From Anastatus disparis (Eukaryota > Arthropoda > Insecta > Hymenoptera > Eupelmidae): a stretch of 64,000 bases of DNA. The stretch is from NCBI GenBank assembly GCA_017163975.1, contig JAFFSR010000008.1, forward strand, positions 1,125,501-1,189,500, written 5' to 3'. Below are positions 25,012 to 36,624 of this stretch, piece by piece. Numbering within the stretch: position 1 is the first letter of the stretch; each line of letters opens with the position of its first letter. A model generated the notes under the pieces. The model did not search any database and was not told the origin of the DNA. It was given only the letters and a program-made list of their open reading frames with translations. Both the position numbers and the translations under genes were made by a program.

Positions 25012-25100
25012 ATCTCTCTCGCTCTATCATGCTCTTTCTCGCCCTCTCTCTCTCTCTCTCGCTTTCTCTTGCTTACTCTCACTTCCTCTTGCTCTTTATT

Positions 25101-25142
<42 letters not shown>

Positions 25143-25145
25143 AAT
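25012..25145. repeat. (CT)n microsatellite
   Basis: Interrupted then pure CTCT tract immediately after the retrotransposon terminus. The purest run is 25,105-25,138. Confidence 0.9.
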
Positions 25146-25290
25146 TGTGATATCAAGGCCATTGTCGAGTGGGCATCAGTCAATGGTCTCTAACTTAATG
25201 CTCTCAAAACTCAGATTATCATTCTTGGTAGTAAGTAGTTTTAGTACAACCCTATAATGAATAAAATTATTGTCAAATAAAATCAAATTC
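25146..25290 (+). mobile_element. Rearranged second fragment of the same non-LTR element
   Basis: 25,146-25,240 matches 23,872-23,965 (the RT region after YADD, including GAGTGGGCATCAGTCAATGG). It then jumps directly to the 3' terminal phrase ATGAATAAAATTATTGTCAA. This is an internally deleted copy, joined across about 1 kb of missing sequence, sitting downstream of the main copy and separated by the CT tract. Another CT-rich tract follows at 25,291-25,350. Confidence 0.75.
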
Positions 25291-25350
25291 TTCACTCTCT
25301 CTCGCTTTTTTTGCTCTCTCTCGCTCTTTTTGGCTCTTTCTCGATCACCC

Positions 25351-25790
25351 TTGAACTTCATTTATCTCACTTGCAGCTAATTAAACAGCACATCCATATA
25401 TGTAGCTATTTCAACCGTGTATCGAACTATTAATTATAATAGCGTCAGTTGATATATATCTTTTATCATAGATTTGGATTCAATGATTTTACTGACACTT
25501 AAATATATTGAAATTCACAATATCTCTTTATAAACAATTTTTTTTGTATAAATTGTGTTCTGATCATTTTTAGGCACGACCGCTCCACGGAGCGCCTTAT
25601 ATTTTTACCAACGCAAAAAGGGCATACCACCTTTTTCTCTAAAAGTTTTGATTGTATCGATATAAAACAAGATGGGTTGTATTTGTTACATCAAAAACTA
25701 AGATAGGTATTTTTTTTTCTCTAATGTTTGTCCTAATTACTAAATTAACCACGAAAAGCATGCGTTTTTGGTATAAAAATCGCAATAACA
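25351..25790. other. AT-rich spacer, no gene
   Basis: No coding or RNA gene seen. CGCTCCACGGAGCG at about 25,582 is a small perfect hairpin and may be an element end. Confidence 0.5.
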
Positions 25791-26700
25791 TGAAAACAAG
25801 CGATTTTAAAAAAAAAATTTCTCCACAAAACTTGTAGACTTTTTGAAAATACAACTTTCTTATATTATAAGCTATTAACATTTAATGAGTATTTTTCATG
25901 TTAAGTGCGATTTGCGATTGAAAAAAAAAGCTTTTTGGACTTTGTCTACAGAAATCATTTTTAAAAAATCTTTCAGCATAATAATGTATGATACATTATT
26001 GTAAAACTTTTTTACTCAAAACACTTTTTACTAAAAAATTTTCTTTATCGTATAATACAAAAAAAAACAATTTTAATAAAAAATATTTTAAACAACACTT
26101 ATTGATCTTATTAAAATATAACTTTTTTATTTAAAAAATTTTAGTTTGAAATGAGTTTTTTTTTAACTAATTGTATAAAAATGTTTAACAAGTGTGTTTT
26201 ACGACTAAAAACAAGACTTTTTGGTCTTGATGTCCACAGAAATTATTTTATACAAATATTTGTAACATAAAAATGTATAATTCAATATTACGAATCTTTT
26301 TAATTTCAAAAAACTTTTTGCTGAAAGTTTTTATTATTATTTTATTATTATTTGTTATTTTTTTTCAATTATAATAATAATTATTTTAATAATAATAATG
26401 AAGTAATGACACCTAAGAATCGATTTTTTTTCAATGCATACAAGGCCACTTTACTTATTTTATTATTATTATTATTTATTATTTTCAATAATATAATAAA
26501 AAAATAAACAAATTTAGAAAAAAATTTATAGAACTTTTTAAAATACAACTTTTTCATCTTAAAAATTTTTTTTTTACAATAACTTTTTGTTTAAAATTGT
26601 CATAAAACATTTAATAATAATAAAAATTTAATTTTTGGCCTAATACTCATTTTTAAAATAAAACAAAATCAAAAATAATAACTTGTAGAGTAACAACTTT
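25791..26700. repeat. Degenerate AT-rich tandem repeat, about 270 bp unit
   Basis: Phrases of the type TAGACTTTTTGAAAATACAACTT followed by TTTTTGG(A/T)CTT and CTACAGAAAT(C/T)ATTTT recur around 25,835, 26,100 and 26,535. This gives two fuller copies and one partial, highly diverged copy. Short ATT/AATA microsatellites separate them. No gene. Confidence 0.5.
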
Positions 26701-26879
26701 TAACAGCTTCTATATCCAATAATGATTTTTTTTATGTATATTGTAAACAGTTCGAATTCAATACATCAAATGTTAAATGATGAGATCTTACGTCAACCTA
26801 ATAAAAAGAAAATAATACATAATAAATTTCAATGCAATATAATTCTAATCTATTTTTAACAAAACCAAAAACAGAAAAT

Positions 26880-28310
26880 TAAAACAAAAGAATTTTAATA
26901 TATTTATACTATATATCACTTTCATAAAAATAAATATCAATTGTAAATGTATATATTTTACACTTGATTACAATTTTTTCCAAAAAAATAACAGTGAACA
27001 ATTATTTAAAAAATGAGCCAAATGATATTAAAATTATAATATCAAAAAAATTTTGATAAATTGAATAAAAAAAAATACAAAAAATACAATAAAAAAAACA
27101 AACTATTATTCACCTCAAGAGAGTTACTGTAAAATAATATTGATCAGAATATATTTAAATCTCACCAAATCACTCATGGAGAAGTACCTATGATATCTTT
27201 TATATCCAAAGGTCATTTCACATGTTGTTATGTAGATAATAGATGGCTCGCATCACATGCATGAATTAAATGATAAAAAGATCTAGTAATAGCCTAAAAA
27301 TAAAAAAAACATAAATTTGAATGCCAAAAATAATAAAAATAATATCCTATTTTAGCATATGATAAAAAGTACATATAAAAGAATACAGAATCTTTAACTG
27401 TAAACATTCATAAGTAAAAAAAAATCATTTAAAATATTTAATCAATTATAAATATACACATTGTACACTAAGTTATAATTTTTTCTAATTTAAAAACATA
27501 AACAATAATAAAAATGAGTTAAAAAAATGCGCCAAATAATGTTAAAATTATGTTATAAATAAATTTTTTATAAATTTAATAAAAAAAACACAAAAAATAC
27601 AATAAAAAAAAACAAACTATTATTCACCTCAAGGGAGTTACTGTGAAATAATGTTGCTCAGAATATATCTAAATTCCATCAAATCACTCATGGATAAGAA
27701 CCTTTAGTAGCTTCTATATCTAAAGCTGCCTCAACGTGTAGTGATGTAGATAATAGATGGCTCACATTATATGCATCAGTTTAACGATGAAAAGAACTAG
27801 TAATTTTCTAATTATAAAAAAAACACATAAATGTCAATGTCAAAAGCAATAATAATAATACCTTATTTTAATATATGATAATAAAAAGAGTATATAAAAG
27901 AATATAGAATCTTTAACAATCAACATTCATTAATGAACAAATAAATCATTAAAAATATTTAATCGATTATAAATGTATGAATTGTACACTAAATTATAAT
28001 TTTTTTCTAATTTAAACCATAAACAAACAAAAATTAACATAATTATTTTATCATTAAAATATAAAAACAATATCAATATATTTATACTGTATATCACTGT
28101 AAATATAATAAAACTATATTTACTATTCATTAATAAATTAAATTAAAAAAAATACAATACAAACTATTATTCACCTCAAGGGAGTTAAATACATCACATA
28201 CTGTGAAATGATTTTGATCATAACGAGACTAAATCCAACACGATCACTTATGGAAAGAAACCTTTAGTGGCTTCTATATCCCAAGGTAGCTTGTCGTGTT
28301 GCATTTCTAT
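26880..28310. repeat. Three-copy tandem repeat, about 510-545 bp
   Basis: Copies are anchored on AACTATTATTCACCTCAAG at 27,102, 27,613 and 28,160. Each is followed by a GAGTTACTGTGAAATAAT-like block, AAATCACTCATGGA, and CTTCTATATCC. The upstream halves also match: ATAAAAGAATA(C/T)AGAATCTTTAA and TACACT(A/T)A(A/G)TTATAATTTTTT. The third copy carries an 18-bp insertion and is truncated on the right. The conserved phrase in the otherwise AT-rich repeat stands out. Confidence 0.8.
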
Positions 28311-28626
28311 ATTAAAAAGCATAGATATACATTGACTTTTGAAGCTATGCTTCTCACGCGACGTTACGGCAGGGGCACTAAATGTATAAAAATCGACAGT
28401 CCCAAATGTCACCCAGCGTGAATGAACGAATACGGCACAGGATGCCATTATTGCTATCAACATACAAACATTCTTTTTTCTCTTTCTTTCTTTCCCTCTC
28501 TTCCATTCCGCTTAAGAATATGCATGTATATACATATAAGAAAGATAAAGAAAAAGAGATTGCCTTGTTGTAACCGGCAAAGAAGGCTAGACATAGCCCC
28601 CTCCATTCGCGGCTACCTTTATTGTA
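28311..28626. other. Mixed spacer with pyrimidine-rich tract
   Basis: No gene credible. It contains GAAGCTATGCTTC, a near-palindrome whose complement recurs at 29,238-29,250. The two sites could be ends of a 0.9-kb element, but flanks do not match further. Confidence 0.4.
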
Positions 28627-28779
28627 CATATAAGAGAAAGAAAGAGAGAGGGAGAGAGTCAATTCTTAAAGCCGGCGGACAGAGAAGGATAGACGCAACC
28701 CTCTCTATTCTTTATGAAAAAGAAAGAGAGAGGGAGAGAGTCAATTCTTAAAGCCGGCGGACAGAGAAGGATAGACGTA
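28627..28779. repeat. 82-bp tandem duplication
   Basis: AGAGAGAGGGAGAGAGTCAA through GCCGGCGGACAGAGAAGG is present twice with an 82-bp offset. The copies are nearly identical, so the duplication is recent. Confidence 0.88.
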
Positions 28780-30019
28780 GAATACGATGATTAAATAAAT
28801 AAATTATGTAAATAATATTTATTTAATTTAAATTTTAAAATTAGTTTACGTATGAAAATATGCGTTTGTATTTATAATATTATAATCTTAATATATTTTT
28901 TTGGCAAGAAATTTTTTATTTTCTCTCATTATCTTCCTCCGTTTATTAATATGTGTATATTTATATAGTTGTTATTAATTACTACATTAATAACAAAAAA
29001 TGAAAATTTAATAAAATTTAATAAAATTTTTGTATTTTTCTGTTTACAATGCACATGACGAAAATTACGTTTACCTAAATATATGTTTTTTTAATAATTG
29101 ATATTAATAAAAAACTACATTATTAATACATTTTTAAATACATAATACATCGAATGAAAAATAACGTTTTCACTAAAAAATTAATTATAATTTTGCAAAT
29201 GTCACACTTCCTAATTTCTATGTATATATACTGGAAGCATAGCTTCTGTCGGCCAGTCCCCACGACTGCCACTCCTGTTTTTTTACTTATATCATTATTT
29301 TACGGATTACGGCATTCGTAAAAAACAGGTGTCGACGGAGTCATATGTAATAAAAATATGCCATTTTTTTTTAAATTTTTTATTATATTTTTAATATACA
29401 AGCATTAAACTGCCTCTGTTTTAAATAATCAGTTGATAGTAACAAGGAAATATAAACTTTTGACTGACATAAGGAATATGAAACGTTGAAGAAACACCTT
29501 ATTCAAGAGAAATTAAATTTTTTTTTGAAATTCCGTCAGCAAAATTTTTGTACGAGAGAAAAAACTTAATAATTCATTCACATATTATATGGATTCCAAT
29601 TATGTTTTATTTGACTTTTAGTTAACAAAGTAACACTAAAACCTAACAGTTTATCATGATATACTTTGGAATATATAATGAATTAGTGATAATTCACGGA
29701 GTGCAACTTTTTATTTTTTATCTGAAGAAATCGACGGAGTTACATTTTCAGTTGTTTTAACGTATCGCCTTACTGTGAAAAATTGATTCAGTAGTAATCT
29801 AATTACAATTATATTAAATCAAGCTTGAAACTATCATTTAAAGATTAAGTTTTTTTCTCATATGTATCTTTAAAGTAGATTTACTAAAGAGAATAAATTT
29901 GGTATTTACATATAAAAACAACCATATAAAGGCTTCAACTAGTTTTATATTTTACTTGGACTGCAGCAATTTGTACTTTATTAAGTTTCAAATGTGCTTG
30001 TATATGTATACATACACAC
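28780..30019. other. AT-rich DNA, no gene
   Basis: I see no supported gene, RNA or element except the GAAGCATAGCTTC palindrome-like motif at 29,238. CA/TA-rich sequence begins near 30,000. Confidence 0.55.
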
Positions 30020-30109
30020 ATGCATATATATACATATATATATATATATATACACTAGGGGGGTACCCCCTGCTCGCTTCGCTTACCAACCCCTAATATT
30101 TAATTTAAT
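30020..30109. repeat. (TA)n tract joined to a GGGGGTACCCCC hairpin
   Basis: A TATATA run to about 30,052 is followed by CACTAGGGGGGTACCCCCTG and CTCGCTTCGCTTACC. Read on the minus strand this is a GC-rich hairpin, then CTAG, then T, which is the form of a Helitron 3' terminus. The orientation is opposite to the Rep fragment just to the right, so it may be a separate element. Confidence 0.45.
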
Positions 30110-30467
30110 TTATGTCAAGAAAAATTTATTCATGTTAAAATATATGTTACATGGACCATATGGTCCAGAGACTCTTTGTCATGATTTAAAAAAAAGTAAA
30201 TTTTTAAAAATTTTTTCGAAAACGTTTTGTAATTTAACTATTTTTAAAGATAATGGTTTCCCAAAATACAAACAAAAAAATTGTAAATCAAAAAACTATT
30301 ATTATAATAAAAAAATTGATGATCAACAAATAAAAGTTGATAACTCAATGCTAGTACCATATGATTCGACATTACTTAAGAAATACAATTGTCATATAAA
30401 TGTAGAATATTATGCATCAATAATAAGTATAAGATCTCAAATACTAAGATCTCATAAAATTGTATAG
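30110..30467 (+). pseudogene. Helitron Rep/helicase-like domain fragment
   Basis: The open frame across 29994-30467 becomes protein-like from about 30,130. It has KYMLHGPYG, then FSKTFC and GFPKYKQKN, then the phrase MLVPYDSTLLKKYNCHINVE followed by an SI.SI stretch. This order matches the N-terminal part of the Helitron helicase-like (HUH Rep) domain: HGPCG, FPK.F, GYP.YRRR, VVPYN..L...Y..HIN.E. The stop at 30465-30467 falls before the catalytic HUH-Tyr portion and helicase, and nothing further is found downstream. It is thus a short relic of a rolling-circle transposon. Assignment is from remembered family motifs. Confidence 0.72.
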
Positions 30468-30880
30468 CATTAATAAATTATATATCTTTCACTTAAATCA
30501 TCAAATCTATGAATTTTTTCACTATAAATATATTTCTATATATTTCTATATTTTTAAATACCAAGGTATATATGGAGGCGTACGACGCGACTAATAATTT
30601 TAAAAACTATTCCTTACAATATAATTTTTGTAATTCCAATAAACTAGAATTAAAATGTATGCATCAATGAATATTTTATGATAATTAACAACTTCTCTTT
30701 GAATGAACTTTAAATTAACTACCCTTGCCAGTATGTGGAATCATAAACGTATACTGTATTATCATGCCATTCAAAAATATATTTAGATTAGACCCATTTT
30801 AATACAGAAATTTTGTCGTTGTTACTAAAAGAATATGTACTCAATAAAATAATCAATCCAAAATATTACTATTACTACTA
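30468..30880. other. AT-rich spacer
   Basis: No gene or repeat of note was seen between the Helitron relic and the composite repeat. Confidence 0.5.
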
Positions 30881-31340
30881 TTATATTAAAGTGAAGAATT
30901 AAGACTTTTTTTCTTACTTGAATATCTTTTGCATTACTGTCACATACATACAAATACAAACACACGTGCACCTTTAACATACAGATAAACACATACACAT
31001 ACGTACATACACATACACGCATATACATACATACATACACACATATACACATATCCATTAACACACACTTACTCTTATACATATACAGACACACACAATA
31101 TCCGTCTCCGTCTCCGTCATCGTCTCTCCGTCCCCATGTCTCCGTTTCTCCGTCTCCATCTTTCCGTCTTCGTCTCTCCGTCACTCCGTCTCCATCTCTC
31201 CGTTTCCGACTCTCCATCTCCGTCTCTCCGTCTTCGTTTCTCCGTCGCCAGCTCCATCTCCCCTTTTCCGTTTCTCCATCTCCGTCTCTCCGTCTCCATC
31301 TGTCTGTCTCCGTCTCCGTCTCTCCGTGATTACATTACTA

Positions 31341-31377
<37 letters not shown>

Positions 31378-31717
31378 AGTAATGAATTAAGATTTTTTTT
31401 GTGAATGTCTTTTGCAATATTGTCACATCCATACATACACATACACACATACATATACACACATTCACAATATGCGTCACTCCATCTTCGTGATCGTCTC
31501 TTCGTCGTCGTCTTCGTTTCTCCGTCTCTTTCTCTCCGTCTCCGTTTCTCCATTTCCGTCTCTACGTAATTAGAATTATATTATAGTGAAAAATTAAAAC
31601 TTTTTCCTTCCGAGAATATCTTTTGCATAATTGTCACACACATATATACACACACGTGCACCTACACATATACGCACATTCACATGCACACATATACACA
31701 CACGTACACACCTACAT

Positions 31718-31753
<36 letters not shown>

Positions 31754-32300
31754 TCCCATGTACATTTTCACATATACATGTCACATAGACACGTACATAT
31801 AAACACATACACTCATACACATAAACACTTACACTCATGGACATACACACGTACACATACACATACACATATACATATACGCACATACACATACAGAATA
31901 TTCGCCACTACATCTCCGTCTCCTTGTCTTTGTTCTCCCGTCTCTCCATCTCCGTTACTCCGTCTTTCTGTCTCTGTTTCTTTGTCTTTGTATCTTCGTC
32001 TCCGTCCCTCTATCTTCGTCATTTCGTCTCCATCTTTTTGCCTCTCTACCTCTGTCCCTATGTCTATGTCTCTCCGTCTCTGTCTCTCTGTCTCTGCCTC
32101 TCCATCTTTGTCTCTTCGTTTTCGTCCCTCCACCTATGTCTCTCTGTCCCTGTTCCTACGACTCCATTTCTTCGTCTTCGTCTCTTTGTCTCTGTCTCTC
32201 CGTTTTCGTCTTTCCGTCTCTCTGTCTTCTTCTCTCCGTCTCTCTGTCTTCGTTCCTACGTTTTCATTTCTTCATCTTCGTCCCTCTGCCTGACACACAT
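30881..32300. repeat. Triplicated composite of header, CA microsatellite and TCCGTC minisatellite
   Basis: Three consecutive units start at about 30,881, 31,371 and 31,571. Each begins with a 60-bp header (TATTA.AGTGAA.AATTAAGA, then AATATCTTTTGCAT and TTGTCACA). A CACATA/TACACA tract follows, then a pyrimidine minisatellite of TCCGTCTC/TCTCCGTC units: 31,098-31,330, 31,470-31,570 and 31,912-32,290. TA runs sit at 31,345-31,370 and 31,730-31,752. Open frames rich in Ser/Arg/Thr/Val here are low-complexity artefacts. Confidence 0.85.
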
Positions 32301-32598
32301 GATTAAAAAGAATGAATTCCTATCATATTTTCTCATAATTTAAATGGAATTCAGTAAAACAAATTTTCAATTTATCATAATGATATGATTTGTATTTAAA
32401 CAATTTTTTTGCATATTGGAACTTTAATTATTTCTTTTTTTTTCAAATATATAAAAACTTAATTTTAAACAGAACTGCAATATAAGAATTTATCAATCAA
32501 GGCAATTTTTTTGACTTCAAAATTGGCTAATTTATACATATTCATATAATATAAATATATAAATATACTATTATTACAAATAAATAAATACACTGTAA
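32301..32598. other. AT-rich spacer
   Basis: No gene seen. It ends with the first copy of the SINE target duplication. Confidence 0.5.
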
Positions 32599-32610
32599 TT
32601 ATTTATAAAT

Positions 32611-33001
32611 TTTTTTTTTTTTTTTATAATTTTAATTGGCCTTTTGACTATTAACCGTATTTGGTTTTCTTGTCTTTGGCCATGACCAGATATTTTGCCC
32701 ATTGGGACTTTTTTTTGTATATTTTTGTGTTTTTCGGGTTTATTCCCTCGGAAAAACTTCGAAAATTATTTTTTCTAATTTTTCCTAGGGAATCAAACCC
32801 CGGTCCACTGGGACGCAAGGTCAGTTGATTTTTACAACTGCACTTTTTCATCCCTTAGCGACGGAGCTCGTAAGTGTGTTCTGTGTACAAAGCACATGAA
32901 ACAGAGGTGCTCGTTTGAAAAACAGCCGAGAGCGGGATTCGATCTCGGTTCCCCATTAATACGAATCCAACGCTCCTACCGACTGTGCCACAGACCGGCT
33001 C
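32611..33001 (-). mobile_element. tRNA-derived SINE 1
   Basis: On the minus strand, from 33001 down, the head is tRNA-like. An A-box-like GTGGCACAGTCGGTAGGAGC lies near 32,990 and a B-box GAGATCGAATCCC near 32,945. The body ends in a 16-17 A tail (T run at 32,611-32,626). TTATTTATAAAT is present on both sides (32599-32610 and 33002-33013), a 12-bp target duplication. Length is 391 bp. Transcription would be by RNA polymerase III from the internal boxes. The small open frame inside is incidental. Confidence 0.88.
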
Positions 33002-33129
33002 TTATTTATAAATATATGATTATATTAATTTTTTTATTGAAAATTAATGTATTTTTTCTTTCAAGGATAAAATAGAGATAGGATGAAAAATGCATTACAT
33101 TGCAAGGGATGAATATTATAAATTAAAAT

Positions 33130-34730
33130 ATGCAAGTCATTTATGCATTACTTAATTGTTTATTAAAAAAAATTAATCAATGTTTGAATATAAATTGAAT
33201 TTTTATTCTAATTGAAATCTATATGATTACCCTTATGCTTCAGTAGCTCAAGCAATAGCATTTATCTGCAAAAGTTAATTAATAAATGAACTGATGATAT
33301 TTTTTTTATTAATACATGAAGTGATATTATTTTTTCTATTTTAATGAAAATATTAGTCTAGACCTAATTAAGAGTTATGATTTAAGTGAATACGTCATTA
33401 ACTAATTGTTTATTATTAAACAAATTATTCTATATTTGAATTTGGATTAAATATTTATTCTAATTAACAGAGTAGCATTTGTTTAAAAGAGTAATAGCTA
33501 AGTTCTAATCAATAGTTTTTCAAAGATTCTTTAATATTTTTCTTTTGTTAATTAAAGTTTAAGAAAGTTAAATCAATTAAAGTTTAAAGTAAAAACAATA
33601 TTAAATTTAAAAAAATATATTTTTAATTTATTTTTCTTTGATTACATTTCGAAACAGTTGAATCTGATAAAGTCTGAATTTGAAAAATATTAAAATTAAC
33701 AAAATATTTGAGGTTAAATAATTTGTATTTTCGGACAATTATTAATCGTACCATCTTAAAAGTAATATTTGTGCATAAATTATTGCTATTTACAGAAAAT
33801 CTGTAAATTTTTGGAAAATTATAATTTAGTAATATCATCAGTTGTAAATTAATAATAAATATCGTAAGGTTACAATTTTATTTTTTCATCAACAAAATAT
33901 AATTAAAATAAACAATTTTAGTAAACTTTATTATTTTTAGAATGGTTTAAAAAAAAAAAAAAATTTCCCATAGAAAGTAACGGAAGAAGAACTAAGACTG
34001 CAATATATTAAAACTCATCATCAAAGAAAATCGAATAGTTTGACAGCTATAAATTATATAGAGATATTGAATATAATATGTGTCTAAATTTATTGTTTAA
34101 TGAATTAACATAATTAATTTTGTTGTAAATTATGTATATTTTACAATTCTATGAGAATATGGTTATATTTATTTTTTTATAGAAAATGTACGTATTTTTT
34201 TTATTTAAAAGAAAATAGAGATTATATAAAAAATATTATTATAACAAAATTTTTTTGAGTTAATAATATCTGCTTTATCATCAAAACTAAGCTATTAGCT
34301 TAGAAGCAAATTTCATTTCCGTTTTAAAACGAGGAAGTAGACACTACGAAAAGTGTCATATATAATATAATCTACCGAAACGTACCAACATGATTTGTTT
34401 TATGTAATGCATACTCTTTTTGATACCAAAGAAATTTGTCTTATCTTCTTTTCCTTTTTTTTGCCGTATATATAGATAAAACGTAAATAGTTCATTAATT
34501 AATTGTTTTTTATTAAAAAAATTATAGAATGTTTCAATATAAATTGAATTTTTATTCCAATTTAATTCTATTTGATTACCCTTTAGCTTCAGTAGCTTAG
34601 ACAATAGCATTTATTTATAAAAGTTTATTAGTAAATGAACGGGTAATATTTTTTTTTAATTTAATGAAAATGTTAGTCACGATTTAATTAAATGTCCTGA
34701 TATAAGTTAATATATTACTTAATTAATCGT
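33130..34730. repeat. Dispersed AT-rich repeat, three partial copies
   Basis: A phrase with AATATAAATTGAATTTTTATTC, then GATTACCCTT, GCTTCAGTAGCT and CAATAGCATTTAT occurs at 33,186-33,320 and 34,533-34,660. A more diverged partner lies at 33,380-33,490. Each is preceded by an AATTGTTTATTA-like stretch and followed by TTTAATGAAAATNTTAGTC. The rest of the interval is AT-rich with no supported gene. Confidence 0.6.
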
Positions 34731-34739
34731 CTCTATATA

Positions 34740-35100
34740 TGAATTGAGGAATAAGGAGGATGAGTTAAGGAAGAGCTAAAACAACGTAAAGTAACATAAA
34801 ATAATGTTAAGAAAACTGGGAAAAATTTGAGAATTTCTGATGGATTACCTGAGGAAGAGTTAAAATTACATAAAGTAACGTAGAGATAACGGAAAAAAGT
34901 TGAGGATTTTTTAAGGAGGTGTAAGGAAGGAGGAAATGAAGAGGTAAGAAGGAGAAAATGAAGAGGAAATGAAGAGAAGAGGAAGATAATAAGAGGAAAA
35001 AAGAAAGAGACAAAAATAACGTAAAATAACGTAAAAAAATGGAAAAAAATGAGGATCAAAATACGGTAAAGAGAAGAAAAAAAGAAGAGAAGAGGAGAAG
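34740..35100. repeat. Purine-rich degenerate tandem repeat
   Basis: Units containing TAAAGTAAC(A/G)TA and GAGGAAGAGTTAAAA recur several times on a GA-rich strand. The 147-codon minus-strand frame (34733-35176), rich in Ser, Phe and Leu, follows from this composition and is not called as a gene. Confidence 0.55.
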
Positions 35101-35267
35101 CTTGGTCGTAAAAATTTTCCTTACAGCCATATAATATAGAGATATATATATATATATTTATGTCCTCGTGGGCCATATTCGTGTCAGTATGTAAAGAGCA
35201 TGCGAAATTTGTATTGGCATCGCATATGTCTCAGACGTGCTCCTCTACTCTTTAGAAGATTTATATG

Positions 35268-35374
35268 TCCTCCTGAGACATATTGAGACTCAATGTGTCT
35301 CAGGAGTAATCAATATGCTATCACCGATCTTACTTTGTTTCGTTCAATATGTCAAAGACCAATCATATTGAACG
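35268..35374. other. Two inverted-repeat hairpins
   Basis: CTCCTGAGACATATTGAG is followed directly by its near-complement, about 18 bp with mismatches and no loop, ending near 35,306. At 35,341-35,374 CGTTCAATATG and CATATTGAACG form an 11-bp stem with a 12-base loop. No RNA family is recognised. Confidence 0.5.
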
Positions 35375-35890
35375 TAAGTAATTAAAAAAATTGACTCACG
35401 CTTAGGCCGCAGCTATACTCATTACAAAAAGTCAATCTAAGAAACGAAAAAAAAAATCAATAGAAACAAAATTAAATTTTAAAAGTATTGAAAAAAATAT
35501 CAATATTTTCAACTAATAAGTTATAGTTCCTCATACGGTCTACTTCGGACATAAAACCATCTATGTCCTTTGGCCGTTTATTCAGGTGGAACCTGAGAAA
35601 AAAAAAAGTTATATCAAAAGATGGATTCAGGTCCAATCTTTATAACGCTATAGCTTTGGGAAATAATAATAGTTTGATGTGCTATAACCACTATTTCGAA
35701 AAAATTCGAGCTCAGCTTTCATTTGAAAAAGGTTTCAAGCTTCTAGCTATCAATGCTAAATAACTATATGCGATTAAAAATCTAATAACTTTTTTAGTAA
35801 TTTTCTTTAATTGCCTGTAACTAGGAAATTATTGAGCGTTTGTCACTATAATCGTAGCTTTTTCCATATTTTGTTATTTAAAAAGTCATC
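35375..35890. other. Spacer with an unassigned 66-codon frame
   Basis: A plus-strand frame at 35563-35763 has no recognised motif. Its composition (Lys/Asn-rich) is that of the background. I do not call it a gene. The remainder is AT-rich. Confidence 0.4.
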
Positions 35891-35937
35891 CTAAAGTTTA
35901 AGCAAAATTCGTGATCCGGAGTTGTGATACTCTCCTG
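35891..35937 (+). mobile_element. Relic terminus related to the 38-56 kb transposon
   Basis: GTTTAAGCAAAATTCGTGAT followed by CCGGAGTTGTGATACTCTCC matches the right end of the large element near 56,180-56,219 over about 45 bp. No partner end was found nearby. Confidence 0.65.
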
Positions 35938-36624
35938 GCTAGTAGGATCAACTTCACCTTCTTCTTTTTCTTTTTTTTAGCTTCACGTTGAATATTTTTT
36001 ATGTATACATGACAATTTGCTTTTAGTGCGCAGATTGAAGGTTTTTCTTTGAAAACTCATAAGCTTACTGTTTGTTTAATAATATTACTATTATCCAACA
36101 AAGCAAACGTAATTTCATCTTACCAATTTCTTTTTAGTTTTAACAATTTTTATGTGATATTAGAATTGTCTGTACATCGAAACATAAATAATATAGGTAT
36201 ACACAAATAAAATTATTTTTTTCCATTTTTAAGTATTTATTTTTATTTTACAAATTCATATATATGTATATATATATTTATATACATATTTAATTAATTT
36301 TCAATTTTCGTATCACAAACATAAAAACTTAAATTTTGTTTATAATGTTTATTGGGGTTATTTTCAGAAACTATAATTTCAATTCTACATCGTTTGTTTA
36401 GAAACGAATCAATATTGCGGATTTGCTGCAGTCAAAGAAAGGGATAGAAAGAAATGGAGGAAGGAGAACCGTGTAAATATGGCGCGAGGTAGAAAGCTCG
36501 TGCTAAATCGATGTCGCATGAAACACGCTATTACGAGGATCGAGAACGAGGAACGAATAAAAGGAACGCAAACAAGTATTAGAGATGGCGACACACGAGA
36601 TGGCTGTACGAGTACGATATGTAT
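35938..36624. other. Spacer, no supported gene
   Basis: AT-rich to about 36,400. A GC-richer purine stretch with short frames follows and leads into repeat R. I see no conserved protein or RNA. Confidence 0.45.

Noticed and set aside
28334..29275. Element bounded by GAAGCTATGCTTC and its complement
   Set aside because: The motif is nearly self-complementary and similarity does not extend beyond it, so it could be chance.
30825..32343. Ser/Arg/Thr/His-rich frames up to 220 codons
   Set aside because: Low-complexity CA and TCCGTC tracts; all phases and both strands give similar frames.
34733..35176. 147-codon Ser/Phe/Leu-rich minus frame
   Set aside because: Lies over a purine-rich degenerate tandem repeat; it has no domain and overlapping frames look alike.
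35268..35374. microRNA precursors
   Set aside because: Stems are short or without a loop, and no mature-arm features or neighbours support it.
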